64,000 nucleotides of DNA from Ciborinia camelliae (GCA_025890175.1 JANPYM010000012.1:1161388-1225387); one strand, 5' to 3'; counted from the first letter of the stretch, positions 1 to 12,364 are shown. The notes: generated by a model not told the origin, from the sequence alone. Program-made: numbers and translations.

Positions 1-2145
1 CCGGGGATAGAGACGAGCCTGATTATTCCACGAGATTAATATCTGTCGCATGTTCCCTTATCTAATAATCATAATGACAGCATTATGACAGCATTATGTA
101 AATCACCACTAACTTTTGGCTTTAAGAAATTAAAAGGATGTCTTGAACTATGCTGACGACGCCAGGTGTGGGGTTGATCTACTTAGAACCCAAACGCAGT
201 CTTCTGACCTAATCATCAAGATTATACATGTGCCAACCGTGGAATTTCTCCAAGAGGAATTCGATAAAGGCCCGAATCAACATAGGAAGACAAAATGGAC
301 TACAGTCCCAGGATAGGTTGAAATTCATGTCCAGGGAAGCCAAAACGTTTGATTTGAAGTTCGTAGACCGTGAAGTTTTGTAGTGGTGTGTGCGAGGTTA
401 AGAGCTGGGATTGGCCAGAGAGGAATCTACGAGCCTACCAAAAGGCATATATGGCATTTCAAATTCCCGACTGCAGTCCTCATGTTCGCTAATCGTAATC
501 TCGTCGCCCCTGTTTCCATTTCCAAGTCACCAAGCGGCAACCCTACGATTATGGGTGTGGCTGGTTCATAATCCTCGCCTTTAGTGCTTCGAGATTAAAT
601 AAATATGACCATCGAAGATATTTTCTGTTCCAAACGCTATATACTCGACGAATTGAGTTTGGCATATTAGTGATGATCCAGCAATGCTACCGCGTCGAAG
701 AACTACTTCCTTGGAGGACGTCGACTTCCCCGCACGAAGCAGAATTTCCGAAAAGAATATATTCTGCCAATCATGAGAGATAGAGAAAGTGAATCCTTCT
801 AAAAAGGTTTCTTGCGTGGTATCAGTTGCGACGAGTCTTAGTTTCATGTAAGAAACGAAGTATTATAAAAGGTTGGTCGGGAACGGTGTAATGAGAGACC
901 GTTGTTACATCGAATAAAAATATTCAGCTCGTATGCCTTCAAGGAAATCTTTTGAGACTCGTAGAGTAATTTTGGTTGACCTGGGGGGTAATGAGTTTGG
1001 CCCTGTGTCACAGGTAGGCTTGAGTGATATCTCCACTTTGAAGAGGAGTCTAGCACCCAGAGTATTTTATCGACCTATGGGCCATGGCCAGGTACGCTCA
1101 TACTATTAAGTTGGACCTGTACGCTTTACCTGGACGTTCCCCTTTGCTTACAAGTATGATCTAGTCTCCGCAAGTAACGACATGATAGAATTCATTGTTG
1201 TATTGGTGTTGTGTACCTATCCAAAGTACGCATAACTGTGCGATGGGACATGAAGAGAGATCTTAGGTAAAGTAGGTAGAGATAGTACCAAGGATTTTAA
1301 GAGTATCCATTTCATTTGTTGTAATATCTCCCTTTTGAAAATATCCAGAGTAAAAGTAAATTCCTGGATTACATCGTATTTTCTCGTGGTTCTCTTCTCA
1401 CGATTATGAGATGAGACTACTCCCTAGGAAGACCACAAGCCAAGCTAATAATCTACACCGCCTATCTTCAACAACTGCGCTAACCCAAAATAGTGAGATT
1501 GCGGCAGAATTCGAGGCTGGCCATTACTACCTCCTTCCTTCAATTTAAGTGAGCCAACGGTACTTGCATTCGAAGATTCTTGTTGTACGAATTCCACCCG
1601 AATTCCCCGGATACCCTTTCACTCTTGATCTGCTGTACTACAACGACTACCCCTCCTTGATTACGCAATAAACGCAATATCCTAGCAGTCTTGCTGGAGT
1701 TCCACACTGGCTCGCACCCTTCAATTTCTTGCGATTCGCAGATGGTTATGCATTGATTGCTATTTTCGCCCACTGGTTTAATTCTGAGTATTACATGCCG
1801 TGACTCTTCTTGCACAAGCTGGGTCAGCGCTGTAGTTAGGTGCCAATCAAACGAACAGCAGACAAGTGGTGAAAAGCACCGCGTAAAATTGGAATACGAT
1901 CGGTCGGCTTAGAGTGGTTGACAGATCTGCAAACCATAGTAAAACCTTGTTTTGAAAGCGCAATACCTGCCAATAGGACTCTTGGAGTATATCTCAGAAA
2001 CGGACTCAGGTGAGCGAGCAGTGAGGTGAGGCTTTTGTCTAGAAGGCTTCAATATTGAAATCTTTCGGTGGTTGCACAGTCTCCGAATACCATACAAGAC
2101 TGACACGACCCTTTGGACACTTGAATTTGGCTCCAAGAATCAAGT
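1..2145. other. no supportable gene; scattered coding-like fragments
   Basis: No gene model can be built here. Several short open stretches on both strands read like protein: plus 235-325, plus 383-571 and 905-1015, and minus 581-847 and 1540-1815. None joins to another with plausible splice sites into a recognisable family. The fragments could be pieces of a decayed gene, 5' exons I cannot place, or chance. A short direct repeat (GACAGCATTAT twice) lies at about 75-97. Confidence 0.4.
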
Positions 2146-3827
2146 ATGTCTATCTCGAGTGCTAGAACGTCTTTGTCTTTCCAGGAATTAACTGGCGAAG
2201 GTAGGTATATCTGCAATTGCGAGAGGAGGTTATGGTTCAATTTGCTAATGTTGATTGGTAGCAAAATTGGCGGACGTTACCAAAATCATAGAGAGTCTTG
2301 AGGCAGATTTAGAGAAAATCTGCCTTTTGCCGCATCGTGAGTATAAATTAGTCCCATGGAATTCAAAGTATACTCATTCATCTTCACAGAACGAGATGGA
2401 CTTCTCGAACAGTTGAAGGTGTACGGTCGGGACCCCACCAACGCAGATCCGATCTTCACCAAAGGGGTAGGTGACACATATCAGGACACGAGGGGTTGCT
2501 AATTCTCTCGATAGGGCATCGAGACTCTTTCGAGACATGCTTTCAATAGCCCTTCGAAAACCACTTGTCGAAACGCGCTTCGATGCCTTGCAAACGCCCT
2601 CCTCCTAAAGCCAGACACACGACAGACATTGGTTAGCTTGGGTTATGATGCGAGGGCTTGCACTCTACTCAAAGATAGAAATGGTTCTGTTGACGATGAG
2701 TTCTTGTTATCTAGGATTATCTTCCTCACAACTTACGGTACGACAATTAACATTGAGAACCTCATCGATCAATATCATTTAGCGGACACCATTTCACATA
2801 ATATTGCCAATCATGCAAAACTTTACAATGCGAAGCAGAAAAAGGTCAAACAATTGGATCCAATGGAAGATATGGCTCTTGTCGAATCGCTCAAACTACT
2901 TTTCAATATCACACATTTTTGTCCACAGCGAAACTCCAGCTTCTCTCAAGCACTATCTCACATTTTATCTATCCTTCATAAAAGAGAAATGATTCCAAAC
3001 ACGCCCCTCGAACCCCCCATTGCGCAATTAATCAATACCCTTATTAATCTACCCCTCGAAGACCCTGGAAATATTAGCGTGTTGTTTCCCAAAGCAAATT
3101 CACACTTCCATGTTGAGAAATTTATTGAACTTCTCGATCATTCCATCAACAAATACAAAGACGAAGAACTTGAGCAACTCGTCTCACCACTACTTACCCT
3201 CATTCGAAAACTGTACGAGATTGGTCCACCGGAAGTTCACCATTTCATGCAAGCCGCGTTGCTTCCAAGTGAAAAGGACCGCGAGCATCCTGTAGGCCGT
3301 GGAGAATCGCTGTCTGCACGCCTGATTCAACTATCTACAAGTCTGATGGCACCTCAAGTTCGGGAATCTATCTCAGCATTGCTATTCGAGTTATCTGAGA
3401 AAGATGCTAGCACTTTTGTTCAGAATGTCGGTTATGGGTTTGCCTCTGGCTTCCTATTCCAGCACAATGTTCCCATCCCAGGAAATGCCCTCGAAGCATG
3501 GAGTACAGAAAATAATAAGAGTGATGGACAAACAAGACCCAGTCAAGATAGTGGGAAGGCAGTCAACCCTATTACTGGACAACTTCTCGAGGCTGAGACG
3601 AAGGTGGATGTGCCGCAGATGAGTCAAGAGGAGAAAGAGAGGGAGGCTGAGAGATTATTTGTATTATTTGAGCGGTATTCAAAGCATTTCCCAAGTACAG
3701 AAATTATCCAAGCTAACATATCATTAGGTTGAAAAAGAATGGGGTCATCACTGCGACAAATCCTATGGAGGAAGCATTACATCAAGGAAGGTTTGAAGAA
3801 TTGGAGGATGATGCAGATTCAGAATGA
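2146..3827 (+). CDS. ric8: RIC8/synembryn, G-alpha chaperone and exchange factor
   Basis: Predicted cytosolic RIC8 (synembryn), which in fungi and animals folds G-alpha subunits and promotes nucleotide exchange on them. The model has five exons: 2146-2200, 2262-2336, 2390-2466, 2515-3674 and 3728-3827. They join in phase to 488 residues, close to the family's usual length. All four introns are GT-AG and 48-61 nt long. Family-like sequence runs from LLEQLKVYGRD in exon 3, through NALRCLANALLLKP and FLLSRIIFLTTY, to LKKNGVIT in the last exon, followed by an acidic end (LEDDADSE). The body is helical and armadillo-like. The first exon is only 55 nt; its ATG is chosen because it opens the only frame that splices into exon 2. 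The last intron is supported because reading through it loses the conserved C-terminus. Confidence 0.9.
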
Positions 3828-4334
3828 GGAAGGGTAGTATGAATTATGAGACAAAGCCAGGAGGTTTATGGCAATCTAACTTTACATATATGTTGATCTT
3901 GACGAATAATATGAGAAACTGTTTGATAAAGTGGTTTTTTTGGTTTTTTTTAAAAAGATGAATAGACATTGTGCATGTCTAGGTAGTTTGTGCCGTAGCA
4001 TGTTACAGCTGTTATACAAAAGGTGATCTCGGGTATTGGGCTTGGCCAATCAGGACCAGAGTTAGTGAATCTGCTCTTCACTGTCATCAGATGGAGGTTT
4101 ACCTTTCAGTCTGCAGTGTAACTATACCCAACATATTTTCAAGAATGGAAGTTCAAACCGAGCAATTCATATGCCACTCAAATCACACAACATGCTATTA
4201 GTGACATTTTATTCACTTGTGCTTGCAGACTTTGAAATTTGTCTTTCCTGCTGTGATTGACTTTTTGAAATACCCCCTTGGATCGAATATCGCCAAGTGT
4301 ACAACTGTCTCTACTGTTGTGGAGCACAAAAACT

Positions 4335-6534
4335 ATGTCTTCCTCCTGGGAAACTCTAGCGGCAGAAAGAGCGTCTTCTATCCTAAAAAAGATTCCCCCT
4401 GAATGGAGACTCTCCTCAAATGATATCACATATGCAAGAACCCAACAAAACATTACAGGACCTGTTATTTCTAAATATCTAGAAAGGTTCGAACAGGAAC
4501 TCTTGAACCATGACGCAATGTCAATACTCAGGAAGCTTGGGAATGGGGAATGGACTGCCGTTCAATGTGTCAGGGCATTCTGCAAAATTGCCTCTATTGC
4601 TCACCAAATTGTATGTTTCATGGCTTCGGTCTACTCCATTCTCATGCTCGGCGCCTGTTGAAAAAAGATAGAAAACTCACTCGCATAGAATCCTTGCTTG
4701 CTCAACATAATGATACCTGAAGCATTGGAAAAAGCCATGGAGTTAGATGAATCCTTTCAAAAGAACGGGGGATTGGTCAGGGGATTTCTTCATGGTCTTC
4801 CAATCAGTGTCAAGGATCAATTCCATGTTAAGGGCTCCGACACAACAATGGGTTACGCTGGATGGATCGGTACTTTCGAAGGTGATGGTGATGGTGATGG
4901 TGACAAGGTGGGGATGGTACAAAGTCAGATTGTCTCCGAATTGGAAAGTCAAGGAGCAGTAGTCTTCTGCAAGGTATGCATTTTCCCGATAGCATAACTT
5001 TTAATTGTAGCTTTGAGTTGACAACTGGACAGACAAGCTTACCACAAACTGTTCTAGCAAGGCTTGATTCCTTGATAAAATCTAAACAACATGCTAATTG
5101 GTACCTAGTACGATGAAACTATCAATAATATCATTGGCCAGACACTAAATCCAGTCAATCGACTTTTATCCTGTGGAGGTTCTTCTGGAGGTAGGAAATG
5201 AATTGCATTCCAGTGTATGATTTCACGGTCTGATAATATTTTAGGTGAAGCAGCACTGATATCTATGGGCGGAAGCTCATTGGGAATGGGTACTGATATT
5301 GGTATATTCTTTCACTCTTAATATCTTTAAGCTTTTTACTGACTAGTTCAGCCGGGTCTATTCGTGTACCAGCTGCATTCTGTGGTATTTACGGCATAAA
5401 ACCCAGTAATAATCGATTCTCCTACCGAGGAGTTGCTAACACTGTAAGTTTAATACGCCAATCCCTTCCAACTGTGCAACAAATTATCACATCATACTGA
5501 CTACCCCTCCACAGAACCCCGGACAAACACTAATCCCCTCCTCAGTGGGGTTTCTCTCTCGCTCACTCGAGGGCCTAGAACTGGTCATGGCCAGTCTTCT
5601 TTCTACCTCGCCATGGCTTCGCGACCCAGCCGTTGTCCCAATTCCCTGGCGCAAGGAAGCTCGAATCAGCGCTAGAAAGAAGCTCAAATTTGGTATTTTC
5701 TGGTGGGATAGAATGATTCAACCTCATCCACCCGTTAAGCGGGCATTGGAAATGGTAGTCACTTCTTTGCTTCTTGCAGGGCACGAGGTATTCTCTTATT
5801 TTGCAATAATGATACATACTGATGTGCTAATATCAGATTCAGGTCGTAGATTGGTGCCCTCCATCTCATAGTATACCTGAACGACTCCATGTATCTTTAC
5901 TACTTCCCTTGAAATTATCCATGCAGTAGCTAACAAAACTTATTAGCCAGCAATAATGAACGCGGACGGTTCCCACCACATTCAAAAACAGCTAGCACTC
6001 TCCGGCGAACCATTAATTGATGATTTGCAAGGGTTTTATACTTTAAAAGCACCAATGTCACTTCTCGAATACCAAGATCGAGCGCTACAGGTCCGAGATT
6101 ATAGACACGAGTATTCCGATTATTGGAACAGCACAGGAGATATGGATGGAAATATGGTGGATGCAGTATTAATGCCCGCAGCTCCACATTCTGCCGTCAT
6201 ACCTGGCAAATGGGTACATCTTGGTATGTGTCTCTCAATTTAATATGAAATTCTTTGATGGTAATAGAGAATAGCATACACTGAAGTACTCAATCTTCTC
6301 GATTATACAGCACTGGTTATCCCGGTTACTCATGCAGATAGGGATATTGATCATCATCATGCATATGTACCAGTTAGTGAGAAGGATTTGAGGAATTGGG
6401 TGGCTTATGATAAGGAGATTTACCATGGTGCACCAGTTGGCATACAGATTGTGGGGAGAGTGTGTGAGGAGGAGAAGATCATTGGGGTGGCGGCGGTTGT
6501 GGAGGAGGTTTTGCGGGGGATGAAAGGGAAATGA
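4335..6534 (+). CDS. amidase-signature family amidase
   Basis: Predicted amidase-signature hydrolase that cleaves carboxamides; the substrate is unknown (fungal acetamidase and fatty-acid amidase relatives). Ten exons: 4335-4610, 4689-4973, 5033-5056, 5109-5190, 5245-5301, 5352-5443, 5515-5787, 5843-5890, 5947-6223 and 6275-6534, giving 557 residues. The Ser-cisSer-Lys triad is visible: Lys134 in VKDQ, GGSSGG around residues 218-223, and DIAGSIR with nucleophile Ser244. The C-terminal HGAPVGIQIVGR block is typical. Exon 3 is a 24-nt microexon, and the intron after it (5057-5108) starts with GC (GCAAGG), a recognised minor donor class. A GATGGT microsatellite in exon 2 encodes a short GDGDGD run that is probably a surface-loop insertion. 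No signal peptide is seen, so it is likely intracellular. Confidence 0.93.
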
Positions 6535-7199
6535 AGTGGGGTTTTGAGTTGGGCGATGTGAAGTGCAAAATATATAATCTTCTTTAACATCCAAGTGTAC
6601 TCATTTGAAGCTCATAGAATGAAATGTTTCTAAGATGAAGAGCCTTTGGGGTAACAAGCCATTCTCATCTGGTCTCATGGAATAAGAAATTCTTGATTTT
6701 TGAACGGGGTTCAAACAATAAATTGGGTATTCTCATCCCAATTCCAAAGATAGTTGCCCTCTGAATTTTAAGTCTGCCACTGAAACACTGGCTGATCTCA
6801 TCCCAGATACCAGATTTTAAGAACTAAAAATCTTAAACCTTCTGAGCTTTTCTGAACAGTAGGTTCTCCTCACAAAAATTACAGAGTACAAATCGCCGCA
6901 CCACGAGCATGGAGAAATTTATCCCAAATGGACATAACAACATTGCAGCGTATTCGGCTCTCCCAATCATACCACCAAATAATATAAATCTGATATCAAT
7001 AATCTGGTACGTGAAAACTACTTCAGGTAATAGTAACCTGTTCACCTAGGATATCTTAGCTCATAGATATGACATGAGGATGCTTGTTCACCTAACTCTT
7101 ACCTCATATCCACTTCGCTTCTTGCATCATTCCCATAAACATCATCATTGCGCCAAAGCACCCCAACCCCACTTCCCCCCCCCCCCCTTAACACAAACT
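6535..7199. other. intergenic, convergent 3' ends
   Basis: This stretch lies between the 3' ends of the amidase (+) and the MFS gene (-). It contains 3' untranslated sequence and a 13-base C run at 7175-7187, which is prone to slippage. No gene is seen; the minus ORF at 6833-7045 matches nothing I recognise. Confidence 0.6.
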
Positions 7200-8751
7200 T
7201 CACTTTAAACCCTCTTCCTCAACGCCATTCCTCCCATACACACCCTCGAACCCCCAATAACCAACCCCCCCACCCATCATAGCCACCGCACTAAAAACCT
7301 GCAGTCCCAAATACCCATCCCCGCCTCCCCCACCACTCAAAATCGCCCCACTAATCGGCAAGCCCGTTAAACAACTAAACGCAATCACACTTTGAAACGT
7401 GCCAAACCTCTGTCCTAGTGTTTCAATCGTGCCAGATTTCGCACAGCAGGGCATCATGAGGGAAATAAAAGCACCAGAGAGGAACCCATAGACGATGGCG
7501 AAGAAGATGAGGCCGATATGTGAGGAATGGTAGGTGAAGGGGATCCAGAGGGTGATGATTGAGAGGCCGGTGAGGAGACAAACGATGGTCATTGTGTTGA
7601 AGTAGCCAATTGTGTCTGCTAGGTGACCGGGGAGAATGCGACCTGGAATGGAGCCGGCGCTAGGAAAGGTCAGGGTATTGTTTTGGAAAGGAGAATTGGA
7701 GGCTCACTTGATCAATGAGATTAGATAGATGGAGAGGGAATCCGAGAAGCCATGGCTAAGAGCCATGCTCGGGAGGTAATCGAATGGTGCCCAGAGTCCC
7801 AACCTATCGTGCGGGTTAGTTGTGAATGGAAGTAGAAATGGGTTGAGGTTATGCATATACATTACGAGAAAGGTACCCGCGGTATATAACGCAAATGTGG
7901 GATCCTTGAAAAGTGTGAAGTCGACCCATTTCGCATCTTTATTCCATTGCTTCCGAGGCATACGTGCCTTGACAAGACAGCAAGCGCACGATTGCAAGAT
8001 GCCAATGAGCAAAGCGACATAACGGACTGTGCCGTAAAAGCCGACTTCTTCGATCAGTTTATTGGCGAAAATTGGAAATATTACCCCGCCTATTCCATAG
8101 TCAGGTCAGTGGGAGATACGTAGAGCAGGCATGAATACAAAAACTGTACCTAAGCTACTTCCAGCGGTAGCAATTCCAAGAGCCAACCCTCTCCTCCTTT
8201 CAAACCATTGTCCGGCACAAACAAATGCCGCCACGAAGATACCACAAGCACCGAATCCAAACCCAACACCTTGAGCGAGGATGATCTGGTAATATTTATG
8301 GCACAGAGAGGTCATACATAAGGAGAAGACACAAAGAACGCTACATGGTATCAACACAGGAGTGGGGCCATAAGTGTCCAGGAGACGACCGAATAATGGT
8401 GCCGGAAGCCACATGAGACATAATTGTAGAGCGAATATCCAAGAGATTGTCGATGGCGTGTATTGACTGAGTTCGTGTACTTGATAGTAAGTCTGGAACA
8501 CTCCAATTCTGTAGGCTGGGTGTGAGTGATATGATTATAGGTGGGTTAAGGAAGGGGAGAAGAGCTCCATACGCATTAAGAAACCCAAAGGTTGAAAATA
8601 GACACATTGAACAGCCGACTATACATAGCCAGCCCGCACGACCTCCTTCTGGAGGGATATTAGGAGGGGTGGTTTCTTTTGCTCCCTGCTTAGATGTGAC
8701 ACTTGCTTCCGTATCATCGAAGTTTTCGATATCATGTTCTTGCGATGACAT
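7200..8751 (-). CDS. MFS permease, monocarboxylate-transporter-like
   Basis: Predicted 12-span major facilitator of the fungal monocarboxylate-permease-like group; the substrate is not known. Exons on the minus strand are 8573-8751, 8150-8508, 7861-8089, 7708-7803 and 7200-7659, giving 440 residues. The four introns are 48-64 nt, GT-AG and phase-consistent. The N-terminal tail (about 40 residues) leads into [11 protein letters not shown], typical of this group. The first helix is followed by the motif [28 protein letters not shown] in the middle and SIPGRILPG near helix 8 are also characteristic. The C-terminal tail is short and acidic. The start context (cataATGTCATC) is acceptable. It converges on the amidase and diverges from nothing close by. 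Related proteins carry monocarboxylates, riboflavin or secondary metabolites, so the substrate is left open. Confidence 0.9.
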
Positions 8752-9466
8752 TATGCCCTACAGTATCTGAACTATGCAAGGAATGCGTTTGGCCCAATTG
8801 ATCTTGTAATAATGCCTGAGATGACTTGACGATTGAAATATTACAAACATCCTAATGCTCACTTGACGTGGCTGTCGGTTAAGTGGAATGAGTGGGTATC
8901 GCGGAAAATACCTAGGTAATGATATTTCATAGTGGAAGTGGAGACAAACAAATATACAAGACATGGGCTGCATTCAATTTTAATTTTTCCCGCTTTTTAT
9001 TAAATCCTTCCAAATATGTTCAAAGTACATACACATGATACAGTCAGTTATTGCTGTGTGACCCAAGGTCTTTTGTCGACTTCCAATTATTACGTGAGTT
9101 TCTGCGATAGGATTCTACTCCGTATATTGGCCTGGTCCGCACAACTTTCATCAGTAATACCTAACCATTTATCACCGCCTTATTTCCGGATTACCCTAAG
9201 GGCAAAAAGAAAGCAAAAGGGCATAGGGTGCGATATGGAAGTAGATCAATCAGAGACCAGCAGTGTGTCGTGCATTAATAATTCGTCCGGTAATAAATTT
9301 GCACTCGATAATCTGCCAACTTCTGATTTTGAAGTTCGTAGAACATTTCATCCCATGACAAAGCTGGATTAGAGCCATTCCAGAGATCCAACCTATGTCT
9401 TCTCGATAAGTGGATATAGGTCCCCCGTGAATTAAAGCAGTATTGCACCAAATCCCCACTTCGGAT
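8752..9466. other. intergenic promoter of MFS gene and 3' flank of Zn2Cys6 gene
   Basis: AT-rich spacer. It contains a perfect palindrome TACCTAGGTA at 8909-8918, about 160 bases upstream of the MFS start. No coding sequence is supported. Confidence 0.5.
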
Positions 9467-11248
9467 TCAACCCACAACGTCGCCGAAAATCTGTGCCCAG
9501 CCAAAGTCTTGACTATTCAACCCCTCAAATAAATCGTTGTCAAAGGTCCCCGTCCAATTCTGGTTACTCGACGACGCGCTAGGGTGGTCAACAACACGAT
9601 GAAGGCTTTCCAAAAGCACCTGATCTTCGCGTTTCATTTCGACGAACCGATTGACCAACATTTGTGCAGTCTGTAAAGCCTCTCTCGATAAATGGGTGTC
9701 CCATAATTTGCTAACAGTTTCCAGGGTATCCATGGCTTCTGGTAGATGGGATATACTCTGGCGCGTGTTTATCGAAAGGAGGAGGCAAATCGTATTGAAT
9801 GGGACACTAACCACGTTCCACCAGGGTAATCTTTTCTCTGACAAGTTTCGTGACTCCACAAAAGCATTGCAAAGAACCGCCATGATAGTGCTCAAAAGAG
9901 AAGGAGAGATCTTCTGGCAGGTCAGGTGAAGTCTTCTAGAGAGACACAAAGTAATATCTGCCTTTATTAGGGTCAGTCCTGCATAATTACTAGGTAGAGT
10001 CCACAATTTTTCAATTGATGCTCGTAGGGCAGAATATTCAACTCCTGAGCCGGTGCAGGTTGATAGCAACTCTGACATTGCAATCAAGTCGCCGATAGAA
10101 TCTCCTTCTTTGGCAATCGGCTTTTTGCATCTAACGTTGTCCAACAAAACCTTTGAACGGCCATACTCCGCAGCGAATAATTGGTTCAGAGACATTACAA
10201 TCCAAAAGACCCTCCGTCGCAACTCCAAGATATCGGGCGTAAAAGCCTTTCTTGATGTATCAACAGCGAAAACGACAGTATCCAATTCTCGATGGAGGCC
10301 AATTGATTCCGCCAAATGGACAGTTGTAAATATTGCCAATGAAGACAAATTAGGACGACTTGTTGACCTAAGATAAAGAGACCGTAAAGTCCATGCCATC
10401 ACATGGTCAAGAGACGTAACGCCAGGCCTCTGTGAGCCCTGCTCCAACAAGCATCGACCATGCTCGAAGATATCATTTTCAAGCACGCACGCGACATCTT
10501 TCGTAAATAATGAACCCAAAGATACAACACCACATATAAGTGCCTCGAATCCAACACTTCCCGTGTCATCTTTCCAGAAAAGCTCACATCTGTGCCGAAA
10601 AATTTCTTTTTCTAGCATCTTAAAAACGGGATTGATGTGTTCAAAATAAGCATCGATGGCTGATGACGCAAATCCCCAAGAACAAAATTCATGTAGACGC
10701 ATATAATTCGGCCCCGGTAATTCTGTCCGAATGCCGACGTTCCATGCATATGAATGCAGCCGTGGAGGTGTGACCATCTCCATTTCCATTCCTAGACATC
10801 TCGGGAACGCGATGGCACTATTTGCGCTGGTAAATCTGCATTTGTATGGCTCCAAAATCGATAGATCGTTAGTTGCTTCATTGAAAGAAGTACCCTTCTT
10901 GATGATTTCTTCGGGAAATAATTTGGATTGGGGTTCTGGTGATTTTTCATTGATCACGAAGGCTAGATTTGAATTCTTTCCCTTGTGTGTTGAAAGGCCA
11001 GGAGGTTCAGCACCCGATGCAATCGTATTAAAAACATTCTGAGGTTGATATTCATATGATGTTGGTTCATGAGATGGTTTTGCTTTCTTGATAGAGCTTT
11101 CTGTTGTTGCATTGACTGAAAAGCTACATTCGTATTCGTAACCTACACACTCAGAGCACGGTGAGGTGCCGTCACACTTCCGCTTCCTTTTACGGCAACT
11201 TTCGCATGCATTTCGGGCTCGAATACGTTTTCGGGGTGGATCTTGCAT
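9467..11248 (-). CDS. Zn2Cys6 binuclear-cluster transcription factor
   Basis: Predicted nuclear regulator with an N-terminal Zn2Cys6 DNA-binding domain and a fungal-specific middle homology domain. The protein has 593 residues and is encoded without introns. The six cysteines are at residues 15, 18, 25, 31, 34 and 41 (C-x2-C-x6-C-x5-C-x2-C-x6-C), inside a strongly basic segment. The middle domain is suggested by AIDAYFEHINPVFKMLEKEI and by the helical region with ELRRRVFWIVMSLNQ. The start at 11248 places the zinc cluster 14 residues from the N-terminus, as is usual. The same frame stays open a further 120 codons upstream, into the neighbouring tRNA gene, and I treat that as chance. No target pathway can be read from the neighbours, although the divergent MFS gene on its 3' side is a candidate. 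Confidence 0.9.
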   Translation of the reverse strand: MQDPPRKRIRARNACESCRKRKRKCDGTSPCSECVGYEYECSFSVNATTESSIKKAKPSHEPTSYEYQPQNVFNTIASGAEPPGLSTHKGKNSNLAFVINEKSPEPQSKLFPEEIIKKGTSFNEATNDLSILEPYKCRFTSANSAIAFPRCLGMEMEMVTPPRLHSYAWNVGIRTELPGPNYMRLHEFCSWGFASSAIDAYFEHINPVFKMLEKEIFRHRCELFWKDDTGSVGFEALICGVVSLGSLFTKDVACVLENDIFEHGRCLLEQGSQRPGVTSLDHVMAWTLRSLYLRSTSRPNLSSLAIFTTVHLAESIGLHRELDTVVFAVDTSRKAFTPDILELRRRVFWIVMSLNQLFAAEYGRSKVLLDNVRCKKPIAKEGDSIGDLIAMSELLSTCTGSGVEYSALRASIEKLWTLPSNYAGLTLIKADITLCLSRRLHLTCQKISPSLLSTIMAVLCNAFVESRNLSEKRLPWWNVVSVPFNTICLLLSINTRQSISHLPEAMDTLETVSKLWDTHLSREALQTAQMLVNRFVEMKREDQVLLESLHRVVDHPSASSSNQNWTGTFDNDLFEGLNSQDFGWAQIFGDVVG

Positions 11249-11569
11249 GAGGGTATATTGAATAATGGGAAACGACAAATATATACAGTGACGATATAAA
11301 CAACAATAGATACAATAAATGTGATAAATTGATGGATCATAGCTGGGGGGCTGATTTACTTGAAATGATGCATCACGTGTACTTGATTTATAATGGTGTC
11401 CACCCTGCTCGTGGGCCGCGGGTCTGTTAGCGCGCAGATCAATCGAAAATAAAACTCCAAAATAATGCATAAAATAAGAAGATAAAATTAAACCTGCAAA
11501 AATGAAGTAATGCAACCCTTTGATCTCAGCTTCAAACTGAGTATGGAAGGAAAGAATGTTCTTGAGAGA

Positions 11570-11641
11570 ACCTTCTAATAGGAATCGAACCAATATCTCC
11601 GGAATCAAAATCCGACGTGCTAACCATTACACCATAGAAGG
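11570..11641 (-). tRNA. tRNA-Gln (anticodon TTG)
   Basis: Read on the minus strand, this folds as a complete cloverleaf without an intron. The acceptor stem CCTTCTA/TAGAAGG is perfect. The D stem is GTG/CAC with loop TAATGGTTAG. The anticodon stem TCGGA/TCCGG carries loop TTTTGAT, whose anticodon TTG is at plus 11606-11608. The T loop is TTCGATT. The T stem ATTGG/CCTAT has one T-T mismatch. The discriminator would be T. CCA is not encoded, as expected in eukaryotes. The nearest downstream T run on the minus strand is about 70 nt away (plus 11496-11500), so the polymerase III stop is distant or weaker than usual. Confidence 0.9.
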
Positions 11642-12364
11642 GTTACCATTGATGTTTGTGTGAACGGGCAGCGGATTTCCGCACTATGTTTGAGAGTGGA
11701 GAGGGCGGGGACTGATGAAGGGGGAAAATGTGAATTTTTGGGTTTCCTTGAACATTGTGTTTTCTCTCTTCAATTGTCAAAAGTAAATTAGTCTTCTTAC
11801 ACAAATCGTCGTCTTTAATCTTCAGAGGTTATTCCACTCATCCTACATCTTCCATTTCATCCACAACTCCATCATCTCTGCCATAAGCTATCGCCATCCT
11901 CGTACCATAATTTCATGTCCCTCTCATGACTGTACATATAACAAGCTCATTGAGAATTAATCCAGATGTTGCCTGGAACATATTCCCATGGAATTTACTA
12001 CCATATGATAAACATTATAGGAAAGGAGTCAAACCCCTAAATACACCAGAAAACTCCTATCAGAGGTATTTCAATTTGTGAATGGGATAAAGATTACAAC
12101 CAAGGGCAAATGAGAAGGGAATGTTAATTCAACTTGTGAGCAATAGTATCGCTGTAAATATATGCCAGAAAATGGTATATTTCGGAATATAGAAGGATGG
12201 GATATGAGATGTGGATGGTATTGCTCTTCAATACGTATGCACACGAAGACCCAAGGAAATTCGGTTTAGATCAATACAACTAACCCAAACTATTTGCTAC
12301 TTATATATATACCGCATTGCCCTTCAACTGCTAGAAGGGGTGGAAGATGAAACCTTTACATATG

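Noticed and set aside
7175..7187. C run as a regulatory element
   Set aside because: A plain homopolymer in a 3' flank, explained by slippage.
9651..11042. Several plus-strand ORFs of 90-107 codons
   Set aside because: They lie opposite the Zn2Cys6 gene and are antisense shadows of its codons.
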